DNA of 64,000 bases from Litsea cubeba. Its lineage: Eukaryota > Streptophyta > Magnoliopsida > Laurales > Lauraceae. The notes beneath the pieces were generated by a model. That model was not told the origin of the DNA. It searched no databases and saw only the letters and a list, made by a program, of their open reading frames with translations. The stretch spans positions 1,784,551-1,848,550 of the forward strand of contig CM022951.1 of assembly GCA_012931725.1 (NCBI GenBank), in the 5' to 3' direction. Positions within the stretch are counted from its first letter, which is position 1, and every line of letters begins with the position of its first letter. Positions 44,601-56,539 of this stretch are shown here, in pieces. The translations under genes and the position numbers were made by a program.

Positions 44601-47600
44601 ACAAAAGGTAAGTTATGGTGGTTGTTTGTAAATGTAGAAAAAGACACATTGTTATATATACCCTTTTGAGATAGGAGAGTTTTTAAAAATTTCTCTATGT
44701 TATTATAAATATGCATAGGGTTGAGTTTGGGTATTGGAAAACCAAACATCCACCTGACCCAAATTCCATGCAGGTTTTAAACTACAATCCAACCCCGCCC
44801 TGAGCCAAACAAGCCCAACCCAAGTTTCACTTTGGTCAGTTTAGGCCAGACAGGTTCGAGTTGTCCCCATTCATGTTCCACCAGAAGCACAAATAAAGCT
44901 AGGCCTAACCCCCCACAGCCCTAAAAGTCCAATCTTTGTACAACTTGTGATGAGGTTTTCTAGATAACTTGTATTGATCTGAACCCGAGCCAGCACAATT
45001 GAACTGCTAGTCCTATGTAATATGGAAAGAGTCTCCATATGGACAGCTTTCCTTGAAGGCAGCCTGGAACCTCATAAGATCTAGAGTCCCCTAAGCTTCA
45101 TTGGCCTAGTCTCATCTGGAATGGAATCTCCCAACACAAAATCAGCAGCTTTGGTTGGCGTCTGATGCACAACAAAACACCCCTACTCTCTAGCTTCCAG
45201 ATGCAATCTCTGCTGTAAAGATGAAGACTCTGCTGATCACATCTTCTTCTCATGTGATCTAGCAAAATCTCTATGGCGATGGATCCTCTCTGCAGCCAGT
45301 TCACAAACCCCCATTCCTTTCTCTGCTTCTTCAATTTGGCTGACTCTCACCAGAGGGAATGACAAAAAAGAAAGGAACCAAATTTATGGCTGCAATCTTT
45401 CTCAGTGTTTCCCATGTAATATGGAAGACCAGAAATGCAGCCACCTTTGAAGCGATCAACTCCCCCCTCCACCAGATCAAGATCCAACTTCAAGAAGACC
45501 TCTCCTTCACTCTGCAGAAAATTGTAAAACCTTACAAAAGCCCACAACTCAGGTCTCTCATCCTCCAATTGGGAATTCCTCATCGGCATCTCCTTCCAGA
45601 CCAGGATTTCGGATTTCAGCCTCCTTGAGCTATTGCATTTCCTTCGCTGGCTGATCCAGGAACTTTGGTTTGCAATCAGCAGCTAGTTGATCCTCCCTCA
45701 GGTATATTCCCCCAGATCTTCTCCCAGCAGCTTGCTGATCCAGGTTCAATGGTTTGCAACCAGCCCACAGGTCTAACCAATAGCAGCAAGCTAATCCTCC
45801 CTCAGCAGGCTTTCTGCTCAGCTCCCTGTTTTCCTCCCCTTCTCTGTTTCTTAATCTTGTAAGTCTTCTTTCCTTTGAACCCATGTCTTTCTTTCCTTTT
45901 GCAAACAAAAAAAAAAAAAAAAAAAAAAAAAACTGCTAGTCCTAGGATCCAAAATATTCAACCTAATCTGAACCCAACCCAAGAAATACAATTGAACTGT
46001 AAACCCAATCTGAACCCGATTAATCAATAGGTCGGAAATGGGTTAGGCAAATACATGCTGCTACTAAGCATATAATATAGAAACAGGCCGAGTTTATAAA
46101 ATCTAAGATCCTATATTTTATAATTCAAAAAAAAAATATTGCCCACAGAAGTTCAATATAAGATGATATATATTGACCGGACCATCAATAGATCTTTTTT
46201 CTTTTCTTTTAAAACAAAGCATAAAACAAATCAAGCTCTATAAGAAGTTTTTAATCATCCCTAAATACTGATTTAGATAAAAGAATATTTTTGAACTCAA
46301 CAAGCCTAATATTAAAAAACCTCAAGATTTCTAAAAAAAAAAAAAACTCAAGATTAAAACAGTAAAAAGAAAAAGTTAAAAACTTGAATGAAATGTTGCG
46401 TCTACAAGTGTTTGGGAGGAAGTGAACCGTATGGCTCTTTTACACATTCAGACCCCAAGAAGAAAGGCCAAACACTAACGCTGTGTTTGGGAAGGGAAGA
46501 GGGGAGGGGAGGGGAGGGGAGGGAAAATTTTAGGGGAAAGAAAATGAAAGGGGAGGGCAGTAGAGGAAAAATTAATTTTTCCTCCTTTTGTTTGTTTAGT
46601 TTGAGGGGGAGGGGAGGGGAGGGGAGGGGAGGGGAGGGGAAATTCCCTTTTTGCCTCCCTCTTTCTCGCTCTTTCCCCCCATTTTTTAAGGGAAATTTAG
46701 GGGTAAAATTTTCAAACTTTGACTCCCAAATTCCATTCCCCCACTTTTTCTTCCCCCTTCCCAAACACTCTCTATTTTCACTTTTCCTTCATTTTTCCCT
46801 CTAATTTTTCCTTCCCCTCATTTTACCTTCTTCCCAAACTTGTACCCCTATCCTGACATAATGGGTGCAAGTCCAGACAAATTAGATTTACAACCACCAA
46901 ACAGGATTAGACACGGATTAGACATTTACAGCACAAAGTTGACTCAAGAGTCACTTTTTCCCCCTTGTGATGTTCGGTTCGAAAACGTGAAAGTAACTCC
47001 AGCCAATACCTTTTTTTGACCATAAACTTTGGGTAAAAAGCCACTTTTTATCTTATACCTAAATTAAGTATAAAGTGTGGTAAAGTAAATTCATGTCAAA
47101 AAAAAAATAATTACTTTATGACTCTCTTTTTTTTTTTTATCATACTTTATCTCATATAAAATAAATACAAATATTACTTCACAACATTCTTTATTTCGCC
47201 TTTTATGTCACTTTCACTATTGATACGAAATTTACATCACCCTTTACCACACATGTATGAAATTTAAGGGTGCATTTGTTTGACAAGTCTAATCAATAGC
47301 AGATAATAGAAAATTATTTTAATTTGCTTTGCAGCACTATATATATATATATTTTTTACCACTTTGGAAGCATTTGTGCAGACGTCAGATACGTTTTTTG
47401 TGCAGTATCTGCTATTGTCTTTCGGTGCAAGTGAGGATTTGCAATTTCTATGGGTGTAGTGTAGATGGGAAAACATTACCATAGAGATTTTCTCTTCCAT
47501 AGCATTGTGCATAAACATATGTTCCTCTTTTACCTTAGTTGGAAATCTAAGGAGAGTCACCGCGGGTGTCCTACTCGTGTTTCCGTAGGAAAGAAAACCA

Positions 47601-50600
47601 ATTCATTCATTATAAGCTATATTCAATAGATGATTGCATTGCACCAAACCACGACTTATCTTATATATAGGAAATAAATGTTCCACTTTCACATAAAATT
47701 TGTTGCACAAACGTGTCTTTAGTGCTTTAGTTACAGGATGAATAAAAGTTAGCTTAGTGTTAAATTAGTATTACTTTAGTTGGGTTGGGTTAACTTCGGA
47801 CAACGTGGAGCTTTTTAGTTGAAGAAAAGGTATTTTTTCTCTTTTGATTGCCTAAAATGGCCAAATGTAATGATGGATTTAAAAAAATGCTAGTAAAGGG
47901 TACTTTTAGAAATAGTTTACAAAGTTTTAGAATTCCGCTTCTTTAAATATCAGAGTATTTTTAAAAATCAAGGCAAACCTTAAAAGGATGGGTGAATTTT
48001 TTTTTTTTTTTCATTCAAAGAAAACATCAAAAGCCAATGCCAAAAGTCAGTCTATTGAAAGGACCTCCGGCCGGTAAGCCAAATACATCACCACAAACAA
48101 AACCAATAAGCTTAGCTAAGTTATAAGCATGCCAGTTATATTCTCTAAATACAAGATTGAAGACTATTCTACTAAACCCCTGCCTATGCAAAACAAATAA
48201 GACTTTCAACACCAATCTTCCTCTCCCTTAATATCTTTCATTATTTCAAGAGCATATGACATAATGTGGATGTACTCTGGAGGAGCAAAGTTTTTGTCCC
48301 TTTACAAATCTTGCATAAAGAATATTCCCATTGCGAACCTTCATGAAATCAAAGGTACAGAATTACCATTAGCAGCTCTAAATGCTGCATCTGTCAAAGT
48401 TGTAACAACATAATTCCCTTCCTCCCATATGGGATTTGGATTCCTTTCTCCTTGGTCTCTATACTCAAGTTAAGATCATAAGATGCATTTAAGATATTTT
48501 TAGCATATGCTAATAGGGGAGGACCTAGGAAATTGATATATTTAGGGGGATTCTATGTAAAAATAAAATATTGGGGGAAGAGGGCAAATGAAAAAATATA
48601 TAATAATTTCTAGAATATACAGGGGTTTTTTAATATTTTTAAGCTCTTTTCAGGAGCCCCCGCCCCCGCACCCTTATACCTGGGTCTGCTCTTGATGCTA
48701 ATGTACCCAAAGGAGAGTGATGATGCTCATACAAATATAATTATTTCTAGCTTTACAAATGGACTGTCATAAGGCAACGACCCAAGCTTCAGACTGAGGG
48801 TTATTGAGACCAAAGAGATATCTAAAGTCAGATGATGTTTAAAGGAGGAACATTTTAAAAATCCCTTTCATATACTGTAACTAGCTAGAATTGTAGCAGC
48901 AATTAAACAATGGAGATTTGTACATGGAATATAATGGATCTGATGACTTTACCCCATAGGGCCCATTTGTTTGCATGGAATTAGATACATTGGAATTCTT
49001 CAAATGGGCTCCAACAAAGAATTATCATATATGTAAGGGGGCAAGGATACAAGGGTGAGATGTAGATGGATCCTCACTTTTCGAAGATTTGAATTATTGA
49101 GGTGATGGCTGTTTATTCATTTTCCATCTCCCCCTTTGGTTCATTTTCTATCAAAGAAGATTATTTAATGGTCACTTTTGGCTATTCTTTAATTTTAACC
49201 ACTTCCAGAAATGAAAATCTTAGAATATATAGCAATTAAATTATATGAAAAGAATAAACCCAAGAACTTTTCTCAATGAACCATTTCGCGAATGCAAAAA
49301 TAGTCTGAATAGGGTCTTAATTATGGCAACATGACAAATATGTTGGACTCATATATTCCCCAATCCTGTAATACTTTTAATTTAGGGAAAAAAGCAGTAT
49401 GCCTACCTGGACTTTGGCCTTTTTTGCAGAGTACTCCCTGTACTTTGGTATTTGTCACTAAACATATCTGTAGTTTTAGTTGACATGCAAAATGAACAAA
49501 TTCTGTTAGTATTAACGGTGTAGGTCTTATAAAATGTGTCTATTGCTTACCGACGCCAAATTACTCTCTCAAAAAGACTTATTTGCCCCTCTTCCCAGGC
49601 CTTTTTTTTTTTCCTCATTTCCCCCTTTCCAAATTTCTAAACCTAATCCATCTGCAATTGTCTCTCTCTCTTGTCTGCACTCCCTCTCTCCGACCTAATT
49701 AACTGTACTGGGACGGAGTAGATGGGTTCCTTCAACCATGTGCAGATGGGTTCCTTTAACCTTCAACCTTTAACCTTTAACACGTGCAAATAAACTTTTT
49801 CACTGTTTACCATCTGCCATCTCCTGAAGGTAAACCAATACCACCTTCAATTCATCCCAAAACAAAGGTGATAAAAATCATCTTTAACCCAAACAAAAGC
49901 CTAGAATTCATCCCCCAAAACACCTCTTTTTCCCAACCTCTGCAACCAAATCAAAGAACAAACCCTTATTCCCTACCTTAAACCTCTTCTGCAAAGACCA
50001 AATATCTACCAAAACCACCCCAGAAGATACAAATTAAAGCCCTAAATCATTCCACGAACCAACCATCACCCAACCTAAAGATCCCCAATCCAAACCCCAC
50101 ACCACAATCAAAGATCAAGATCCCACCACAATTCTCCTCCTCTTTTTTCTCTGAATCACATTATCCCAAAACCAAAACTTTCCAAAACAAAGCCCCCCAA
50201 AAATCAACAACCCAGATGAGAAAACAGGCACTAACCCCTGGAAAATCAAAAAACCAAGGGAAATCCAAGATCTAGGTTATTAAAAACCATGAAAGGAAGA
50301 CGACCCAGACAAGAAAACCGGAAGAACTCGACGACCCAGATCATAAAATTGGAAAAAATCGAGGACCCAGAGGAGAAAATGAGGAAGAATGACCAACCCA
50401 GATGAGCAAATGAGGTTGAAAAGCTCCCAAAATCAAAAGGAACGTGGTGACGATCTTGAGCTTAGCCGGTTGCCAGAGAGTAATGTGAGTGAAGATGCCG
50501 TTGCCGTTGAGGACACAGACGCCATGCTGCCGGCGCCTGGCGAACGCAGCCACGTTGTCGACGATGTCGGTACCGGTGACGATCTCCAAGACGTGGCTGC

Positions 50601-53600
50601 GGAGCGCATTTGGGCTTTCCTTGGTGATGATGATGGGCAGCGAAGAAGAACCCTAGCCGCAAGCGAAAAAGGGGAAAATGAATAAAAAAATGCCAAGAGA
50701 CATGTTATATATGGAGGGGTAAATTCGTCATTTCCTATCTTCTGTCACGGCCGTTTGTATTTGCATATCAACTAAAACTACATGTAGGTTTAGTCACAAA
50801 TACTAAAGTACAGGGGGTACTATGCAAAAAGACCAAAGTACAAGTAGGTATAGTGCTTTTTTCCCTTTAATTTACTATGGAATTGGAGAATCTTAAAAGA
50901 TTTTAGATTATTATTATGAGATCCACATGAACCAAAGTGTCTTACGTTACATATCCCTCTAACATGTGTTGGGGTTTCACTACCAAGTCAGTCAAGTCTT
51001 TCAAGGGTAAAAACTGGTCGGGCCTGGTTGGTGTGACACTTTTCTATGTGGGAAGAGAAAAATTTTGAACTAGTTTTCTTTGATTTCATGTAAAATCATT
51101 TGTTATGGGTCGTGGGTATCGAGAGACAACGGGATTGAAACCACTTCTCTTCACACGTGTGGAATTTCAATTTAACACAAATTAGCTCTAAAACTACTTA
51201 AATATCCCATATCCAGTCATGCATGCATAAATTGATTCAGGGGATTTTGTGCTCCCTTTTTAACTAACTTAAAAGGTCTTCTTTTTGGTGATTGATGAAC
51301 AGACAAGGGTTTCAGGAGTGCTAACCAATGCTCCATTCATGCTGAATGTCGACTGTGACATGTTTGCAAACAACCCACAAGTAATTCTTCATGCAATGTG
51401 CATCTTGCTTGGATCCAAGGAAGAGAAGGATAGTGGATTTGTGCAGTTTCCACAGATTTTCTATGGTGGCCTCAAAGATGACCCGTTTGGGAATCATATG
51501 GTGATTGCACATGAAGTGAGTAAACAGTTACCTTTAAATTTACTGCGTAGCGGTTCTAAAGCCTGTAGCACCCCCACCCCTACCAAAAAAAAAAACCAAA
51601 TTCAACTCCTCATGAATAGTCTAGTACAGCTTTTCATTTTTAAATTGCGTTTTCTCGACAAGAGCCTTAGCATAGTCGTTGGAAGATGCTCGGTGTCTCA
51701 ATCAATCACAATGTTGTTTGTTCATGTTAGAATTCACCACATCAGATTCATCACCTACCTGAGAGTTGGTGGAGTGAAATAAGGTGTGGGTTTGCTCCTC
51801 CCATGTATTGTGCTTAAAACCACCCAAGATTTGCTTGCGTGCACCACACGGGGGATTAGTCTTGTTGGGTCAGAGATCTCAAGGATGCGTACCCATGACA
51901 TCACCAAAAAAAAAGTTAGATTCATAAATGTTGGCTTGCATAAAAATATTTATTTTGCATTTTCTAAATATATCACAATATTGGGCAATTAAGCATTCAT
52001 GTTGCATTATTTTTCGTGCTTCAAAACCATCAAAAAACACAAGAGAATATAGTTTTTTAATTGAATTTTGGATTTTGCACCATATTGCCTTTGTCCCATC
52101 ACACTCAGGTGTAGAACAAGTGCGGGCGGCTCTGCCAGTCCATGGATCGAAGACACTTGGATTGATAGATTAGGCTAGTATAGGACTATAGAATAGTTTA
52201 TAATTCACTCCCATGTATGCAAGAAAAAGAGTAATCAATGTCCTCTTGATCTTCCCACAATATTTTTTTTTTTTTGGGCTAGCACCAATTTATAAGTAAA
52301 AAATTGTATTTAATTAGGCATTTTTTATGTGTGGACAGTTCATCATTCGTGGAATAGCTGGAATTCAGGGCCCAATATATGGAGGAACTGGATGCTTTCA
52401 CAGAAGAAAAATAATTTATGGGCAACCACCAGATAATAAAGGGACTCAAGGTAAAGAGTTCAATCCATATACTAGTAGAAGTTTCAACCTCAAAGCATTT
52501 CCTTCTCTTTTTATGCTCTCTCTTTTTTTTTTTTTTTTTCAGGTATTCATTTCCCATTATGTGAAACTAGCCTAATATAGCTTTTACTTCATACAGAAGG
52601 AAGTGATCATGTTATTTAACTAGTGTGAGGCCCTCAGATATCTCCTATGAGGCTCAAGTTTTATTCATTGGTGTGATAGGTACTAACGGATTCACAATGT
52701 GAAATTTAGGCCAGTTCCTATGTAGAAATCATCATGTGATATAAGGTGGATTAGAGCAACCAATTGTAAGGCACATTGAGGTCAAGTAGGTTCTCAAGGT
52801 CCAAATATCTTGAAATTATACACACCCGTGATTTTATGATCTAACCCATCATCCCTTAAAAGGCCTAATTAAATTGGGTTGGATTGGGTTTCATTTATAC
52901 ATTTAGGCCCTTGGAGTTAAACCTAGCAGTAGTTTTCCTGTCCAATGGCTAAACAGATAGCCAAGGCGCAAGTACAATTAAAATGCTTAATTTTACGGGT
53001 TTGGTACAACATGATATATTCAACGTGAAGGAACATATGACAATAACGGGTTGCTCAGTTGGATGGGGGTTTGCCAGTCTTCCCCCTATGTGGCCTTCTC
53101 TTCGCACACAAGTGCGCTATCTATCCTTCCTATTTTGTGGGCTTCCTCTTTCCACTTGTATAGGATTTCGTTTTCATTTGAGTGGACTTTAATTTCTTGG
53201 GTCCTTGCCCCCTTGGCTGAAATTAAAATAAAATATAAAAAAACGCATGAAGGAACATATGACTTTGTCAATATGCTATGCCTAAAGCTAACTTCCAAGT
53301 CTATAGGCTGGATCCACAGTTGAATATCATGCCCAATACCTAAACAAACTGCATTTGGACAAAAATTAGTCCAATCCGGCCTTGACCAGTCTTATGATCA
53401 TATAGATTCCTAATTGTAATAATTTTGTGTTCAAGTTGATGAGCATGGTTCTTTTGTTTAGGTCAAGTACATGAAGTATCAAGACAAAGATATGGACGCT
53501 CATGGGAATTGTCAAAATCGATAGTGAAAATCATGTCAGGAATGACTGAAGAAACATCTACTTTCCATTGTAATTCAAGCAATCTTGAAGCAGCTGAGGA

Positions 53601-55986
53601 GGTTGCGAGTTGCCGTTATGAGTTTGATACCTGTTGGGGAACAGAGGTGAGTATGATGACATTGATTCTTTGCCTACAACCAACAAAATATATATATATA
53701 TATTTTTTTTTCTGGTATTATTCTTTGATGTCTCGTTGGTATTGAATTGCTAATTGGATGGTACGGAAAGAATATCAAAGATGAGGATTGAATGCTAGAA
53801 GGTGGAGAGAAAGATCGATGAGGCCCTCAGCCCTCCTTTACCTAATTTTGATTTACTAGGGTGATAGTGGATAAGCATTTTCTATAAAAGGAGATGACCA
53901 TTTGTGGGTCTTCGTCTATATTCCTTCAGTTTTAATTCCAAAGAGATGTCTTAAAATTCTTAGAAAGTCAATAGCAAATAAAAAAAAGAGTAATATAATT
54001 AATTTTAACGTTTTCCATTATGACTTAACGTTTTTCTTGATTCCGAGGAAAATCCAGATTTGGGTGAAGAAAGGAAGAGTGAGGATTTTCCAAAATTTCA
54101 AAACCCATAAAAATCCTCCCTTCCATTGATTCCTCCATCGCCACCTCCCCCAATCGAGTTTTTTAAATCCACGGAGGCAAAGAAGCACTTAAATTACAAA
54201 AAGTGACTTCTCCTAGGTGTTTCCCTAGAATGCAATGAATCCTCTCCTAAAAAATCGAGAGGGTAGATAGCATGGCTCTTGGGGAAAGAGGGAACGTGTA
54301 GAATTTTAGAAAATGGACTAAATGAAAATTAAAACTATTTGTTCTAGAGGTTCCAAGCGGGTCCTTACCTTGATTTCAAAGTGGAGCATATTAAAAGTTC
54401 ACTATTTTACAACATTGTTATCTTGTTAGATAAGTAAGATTTCTCAGTTTTCATTTGTATTTTGCATCTTAGCTTGTGTCATTGAGTAGATTACAAGAAG
54501 CAGCATTCAGATTATTCAGATAACACTAAAATGATGATGATGGTGGTGGTGGTGATATAAAATTACTTGAGCTAACATGATAACTGATCATAGCCATTGA
54601 TCTAATCACAGGTGGGCTGGATTTATGGATCAATGACAGAAGATGTACTCACAGGACTCAGGATTCACTCACTAGGATGGACATCAGCCTTCTGTACCCC
54701 ACAACCTCCAGCCTTTCTTGGGTGTGCACCCATGGGTGGACCTGCATGCTTGACTCAATGGAAGAGGTGGAGCACAGGCCTTCTTGAGATTGTAATTGGA
54801 AATCACAGCCCCTTGTTGGCTGCTGGCACCAAAAAGCTCAAGTTCCGACAATGCCTTGTGTACATCTTATGTAGCACGTGGGCCCCACGCTCCATTCCAG
54901 AGTTTTTCTATTCTGCACTACCTGCTTATTGTCTCCTCTCAGGCACATCCTTCATGCCCAAGGTACTTTCCCCCCCAATGATCCTAATTAATTGAAACTC
55001 ATGAAGGTTGGTTTATTTGTAAGACACGGAATTTATAGAAATTCATGGTAAATTGAGTTTCAACAAAAAAACAGAAAAACCATCGAAGAGGTTACAGGTG
55101 GATGATATAATGGGAACATGTTGATAAGAACCGCACTTTTGCATAAAATCCATATGACATTATGGGCCAGTCCGAATGGGATTTATCAGTTTTTGTGACA
55201 TACATTGTTCCCAACATATCACCGATTTTGGAGCAAACTAAGTTTTTAAAAAAATATTGACCAAAGTCAAGCAGCTTTTATGACATTATCTAAATTTTGA
55301 TCGTAAAATTGGGAAAACCGAATTTAAGGAGGACTAATACGTCCAAAGTCGAAACCACTAAAAAGTATTGTAGTGTCTCCCTGCAAAATCTGTAAAGGCG
55401 ACATGCTTGACATTCATTTTTGTGTGTATGCACTCAGGTATCAGATCCATGGATATTGGTCCCAACCATCCTCTTCATTTTTTATAACCTCTACACTCTA
55501 TCAGAATACCGAAGCTGTGGGCTTTCCTTCCGCACTTGGTGGAATAACCAAAGAATGCAACGGATCACCTTCTTGACTGCCTCTCTCTTTGGCTCCTTGG
55601 GGGTTCTTCTGAAGGTGCTCGGAATATCAGAGACCATCTTCGAAGTCACTCGAAAGGACCAAAACGACTCAGACTCTATCAATGATGTAGACGCTGGGCG
55701 GTTCACCTTTGACTCATCTCCTCTCTTTGTTCCAGCCACAGCACTTGTGCTACTGCACTTGATCTCACTCATTGGATTCTTGATAGGGGTGCAACCATTG
55801 GCTTTTGATGGCTCAGAGTCAGGGCTTGGAGAGGTGGTTTGTAGTATTTGGGTACTGCTCAGCTTAATGCCCTTTGTGAAAGGGATTTTTAGAAAAGGAA
55901 ATTTTGGGATTCCATGGGCCACCATATGCAAGGCTGGGGCTTTGGCATTTCTATTCATGCACTTAGGTACAAAGGTTAATAGGTAG
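41696..55986 (+). CDS. Cellulose synthase-like protein, CslB/CslH type, 9 exons
   Basis: A membrane-embedded family-2 glycosyltransferase of Golgi or plasma membrane that polymerises a wall beta-glucan-like chain; the product of the CslB clade is not established. Exons: 41696-41952, 42069-42396, 43509-43634, 43752-43868, 51303-51515, 52339-52450, 53462-53646, 54612-54962, 55438-55986. All introns are GT-AG and the joined frame gives 745 residues, as usual for CslB/CslH. Seen: two N-terminal membrane spans (about 21-70), DDG (133-135), DCD (293-295), TED (455-457), QWKRW (495-499, the QxxRW motif) and about six C-terminal spans from residue 520. There is no N-terminal RING zinc finger, which separates Csl from true CesA. 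Similarity recalled from Arabidopsis CslB (KAGAMNVLTRVSG, GTGCFHRRK, FSNIERGNHP) supports this clade, with CslH as alternative. Intron 4 (7.4 kb) is filled with transposons. The gene looks intact. Confidence 0.93.
42397..43508 (+). other. Csl intron 2 (1.1 kb)
   Basis: AT-rich intron DNA with an A18 tract at about 42671. No delimited repeat or coding frame seen. Confidence 0.6.
43869..45015 (+). other. Csl intron 4, first part
   Basis: Contains CCAACCCGA/GACTCG-rich patches (43930-44110 and 44740-44880) like those at the ends of some plant hAT elements, with AT-rich DNA between. I could not pair ends. The segment stops at the LINE target site. Confidence 0.45.
45002..45944 (+). mobile_element. 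5'-truncated L1-type LINE with perfect target duplication
   Basis: The insert 45016-45930 is bordered by the identical 14-mer AACTGCTAGTCCTA (45002-45015 and 45931-45944) and ends in 24 A (45907-45930), diagnostic of target-primed retroposition. The 5' part encodes a broken zf-RVT module: SLIWNGISQHKISSFGWRLM, then a Cys pair and DHIFFSCDLAKSLWRW (about 45095-45290). A frame change near 45385 leads to FLSVSHVIWKTRNAATFE. The rest is the 3' untranslated region. Everything upstream, including the RT core, was lost at insertion. It is inserted in sense in Csl intron 4. Confidence 0.93.
46470..46850. mobile_element. Foldback element with GGGGA/TCCCC-rich arms
   Basis: GTGTTTGGGAAGGGAAGAGG followed by a GGGGA array is mirrored by CCCCACTTTTTCTTCCCCC, CTTCCCAAACACTCT and, further out, CTTCTTCCCAAACTTG. 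The arrangement is that of a hAT-type MITE, but low complexity makes the edges uncertain and no target duplication was found. Open frames on both strands here are artefacts of the GGGGA repeat. Confidence 0.5.
46851..48514 (+). other. Csl intron 4, middle part
   Basis: AT-rich DNA. AAGGGTGCATTTGTTTGACAAG (about 47268) looks like a MITE end without a visible partner, and a T13 run lies at about 48000. No gene. Confidence 0.5.
48515..48694. mobile_element. Non-autonomous hAT MITE, 180 bp
   Basis: Ends are AGGGGAGGACCTAGG and, reverse complemented, CAAGAGCAGACCCAGG. The flanks are a perfect 8-bp duplication ATGCTAAT (48507-48514 and 48695-48702). The ends match the family of the 846-1502 element (consensus CAGGGGCGGACCCAGG). 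The interior is AT-rich with a C-rich patch near the right end. Non-coding. Confidence 0.85.
50290..50400 (+). repeat. Short degenerate tandem repeat inside the Pack-MULE
   Basis: About four copies of a 40-50-bp unit around GACCCAGA-GAGAAAA-GGAAGAA, with a further copy near 50210 (AACCCAGATGAGAAAAC). It adjoins the truncated end of the AHL fragment. Confidence 0.6.
50418..50643 (-). pseudogene. Captured AHL (AT-hook nuclear-localized) PPC/DUF296 fragment
   Basis: The minus-strand frame from 50643 reads SLPIIITKESPNALRSHVLE, then TGTDIVDNVAAFARRRQHGV, CVLNGNG, HITLWQP and FLLILGAF. This follows the PPC domain of AHL proteins (…TRDSPN.LRSHVLEV, RRGVCVLSGSG, NVTLRQP, HGRFEILSL), which bind AT-rich DNA and regulate plant growth. 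Only about 75 of some 120 PPC residues are present; the AT-hooks are missing, a stop lies just before, and the frame then runs into unrelated repeat DNA to a stop at about 50341. The residue W in TLWQP and loss of the HGRFE segment show decay. The parent gene lies elsewhere in the genome. Confidence 0.85.
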
Positions 55987-56539
55987 CCCTTTCTAAGGTT
56001 CAAAGATGTTATGATGCAATTGTATTTTGTAGTAACTAATTAATCAAGGATATGGACATATTATGATGTGTTTGATATGCTTCCAAATGGGTCGTGGACA
56101 CTTTTAAGAAACTTCCAATTGATGAACCTCTTGTAACTTTATGTTGTATATATATTTTCTAAAATTGTTAATGTTTCTTTTTTAATCATGTTTATCAAAT
56201 GACAAATTGGATTATTTTAATTTTCATTATTGATGATTTGGGTGTGTAAATTAAGTAGTTTATTTCGATATTTAGTTAGATTCAATTAAGTAATTTCATT
56301 TCATCCAACTTGAGAAAGCCTTGATAAACAACATATTGTAATTTTCCTAAAAGTTAATATATGATATACCAAAACTAAAAGAAAGAATTATAATATATTT
56401 CTGATCATGATTATATATTTGTTTCAATTATTTTATGATGAAATGCCTAATAGCACATGCAACATATATAATTTAAACTAAAGCAACTATTCATAAAAGA
56501 CATGATGGTGAAGTGAAATTCATGAAAGTTTTAAAGAAC
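55987..56539 (+). other. Csl 3' flank
   Basis: The 3' untranslated region and AT-rich flank; TTGTATATATATTTTC at about 56143 is a possible near-upstream polyadenylation element. No other feature. Confidence 0.5.

Larger units (their letters stand above)
49376..50874. mobile_element. Pack-MULE: Mutator-like element carrying an AHL gene fragment
   Basis: The element is 49385-50865 (1,481 bp). Its terminal inverted repeats are about 105 bp, starting GGGAAAAAAGCA on each strand and roughly 88% identical by eye. A perfect 9-bp target duplication TTTAATTTA flanks it (49376-49384 and 50866-50874). Long inverted repeats with 9-bp duplications define Mutator-like elements. The interior has no transposase but contains a GC-rich piece coding part of an AHL PPC domain on the minus strand, plus A/C-rich DNA (49640-50390) that may be captured intron or UTR sequence. 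It lies in Csl intron 4, with the captured piece antisense to Csl. Confidence 0.93.

Noticed and set aside
45630..45908. 92-codon minus-strand frame
   Set aside because: It lies in the 3' untranslated part of the LINE and has no homology.
46388..46804. 138-codon frame (and a 120-codon frame opposite)
   Set aside because: Both are products of the GGGGA-rich foldback; no homology or start context.
50389..50685. 98-codon plus-strand frame rich in Asp and Glu
   Set aside because: It is the antisense of the captured AHL fragment, whose minus-strand reading matches a known domain.
52980..53240. SINE suggested by GGTTGCTCAGTTGGATGGG
   Set aside because: An A-box-like word only; no B box, tail or duplication.
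55491..56003. 170-codon minus-strand frame
   Set aside because: It is antisense to the last Csl exon, which encodes a conserved product.
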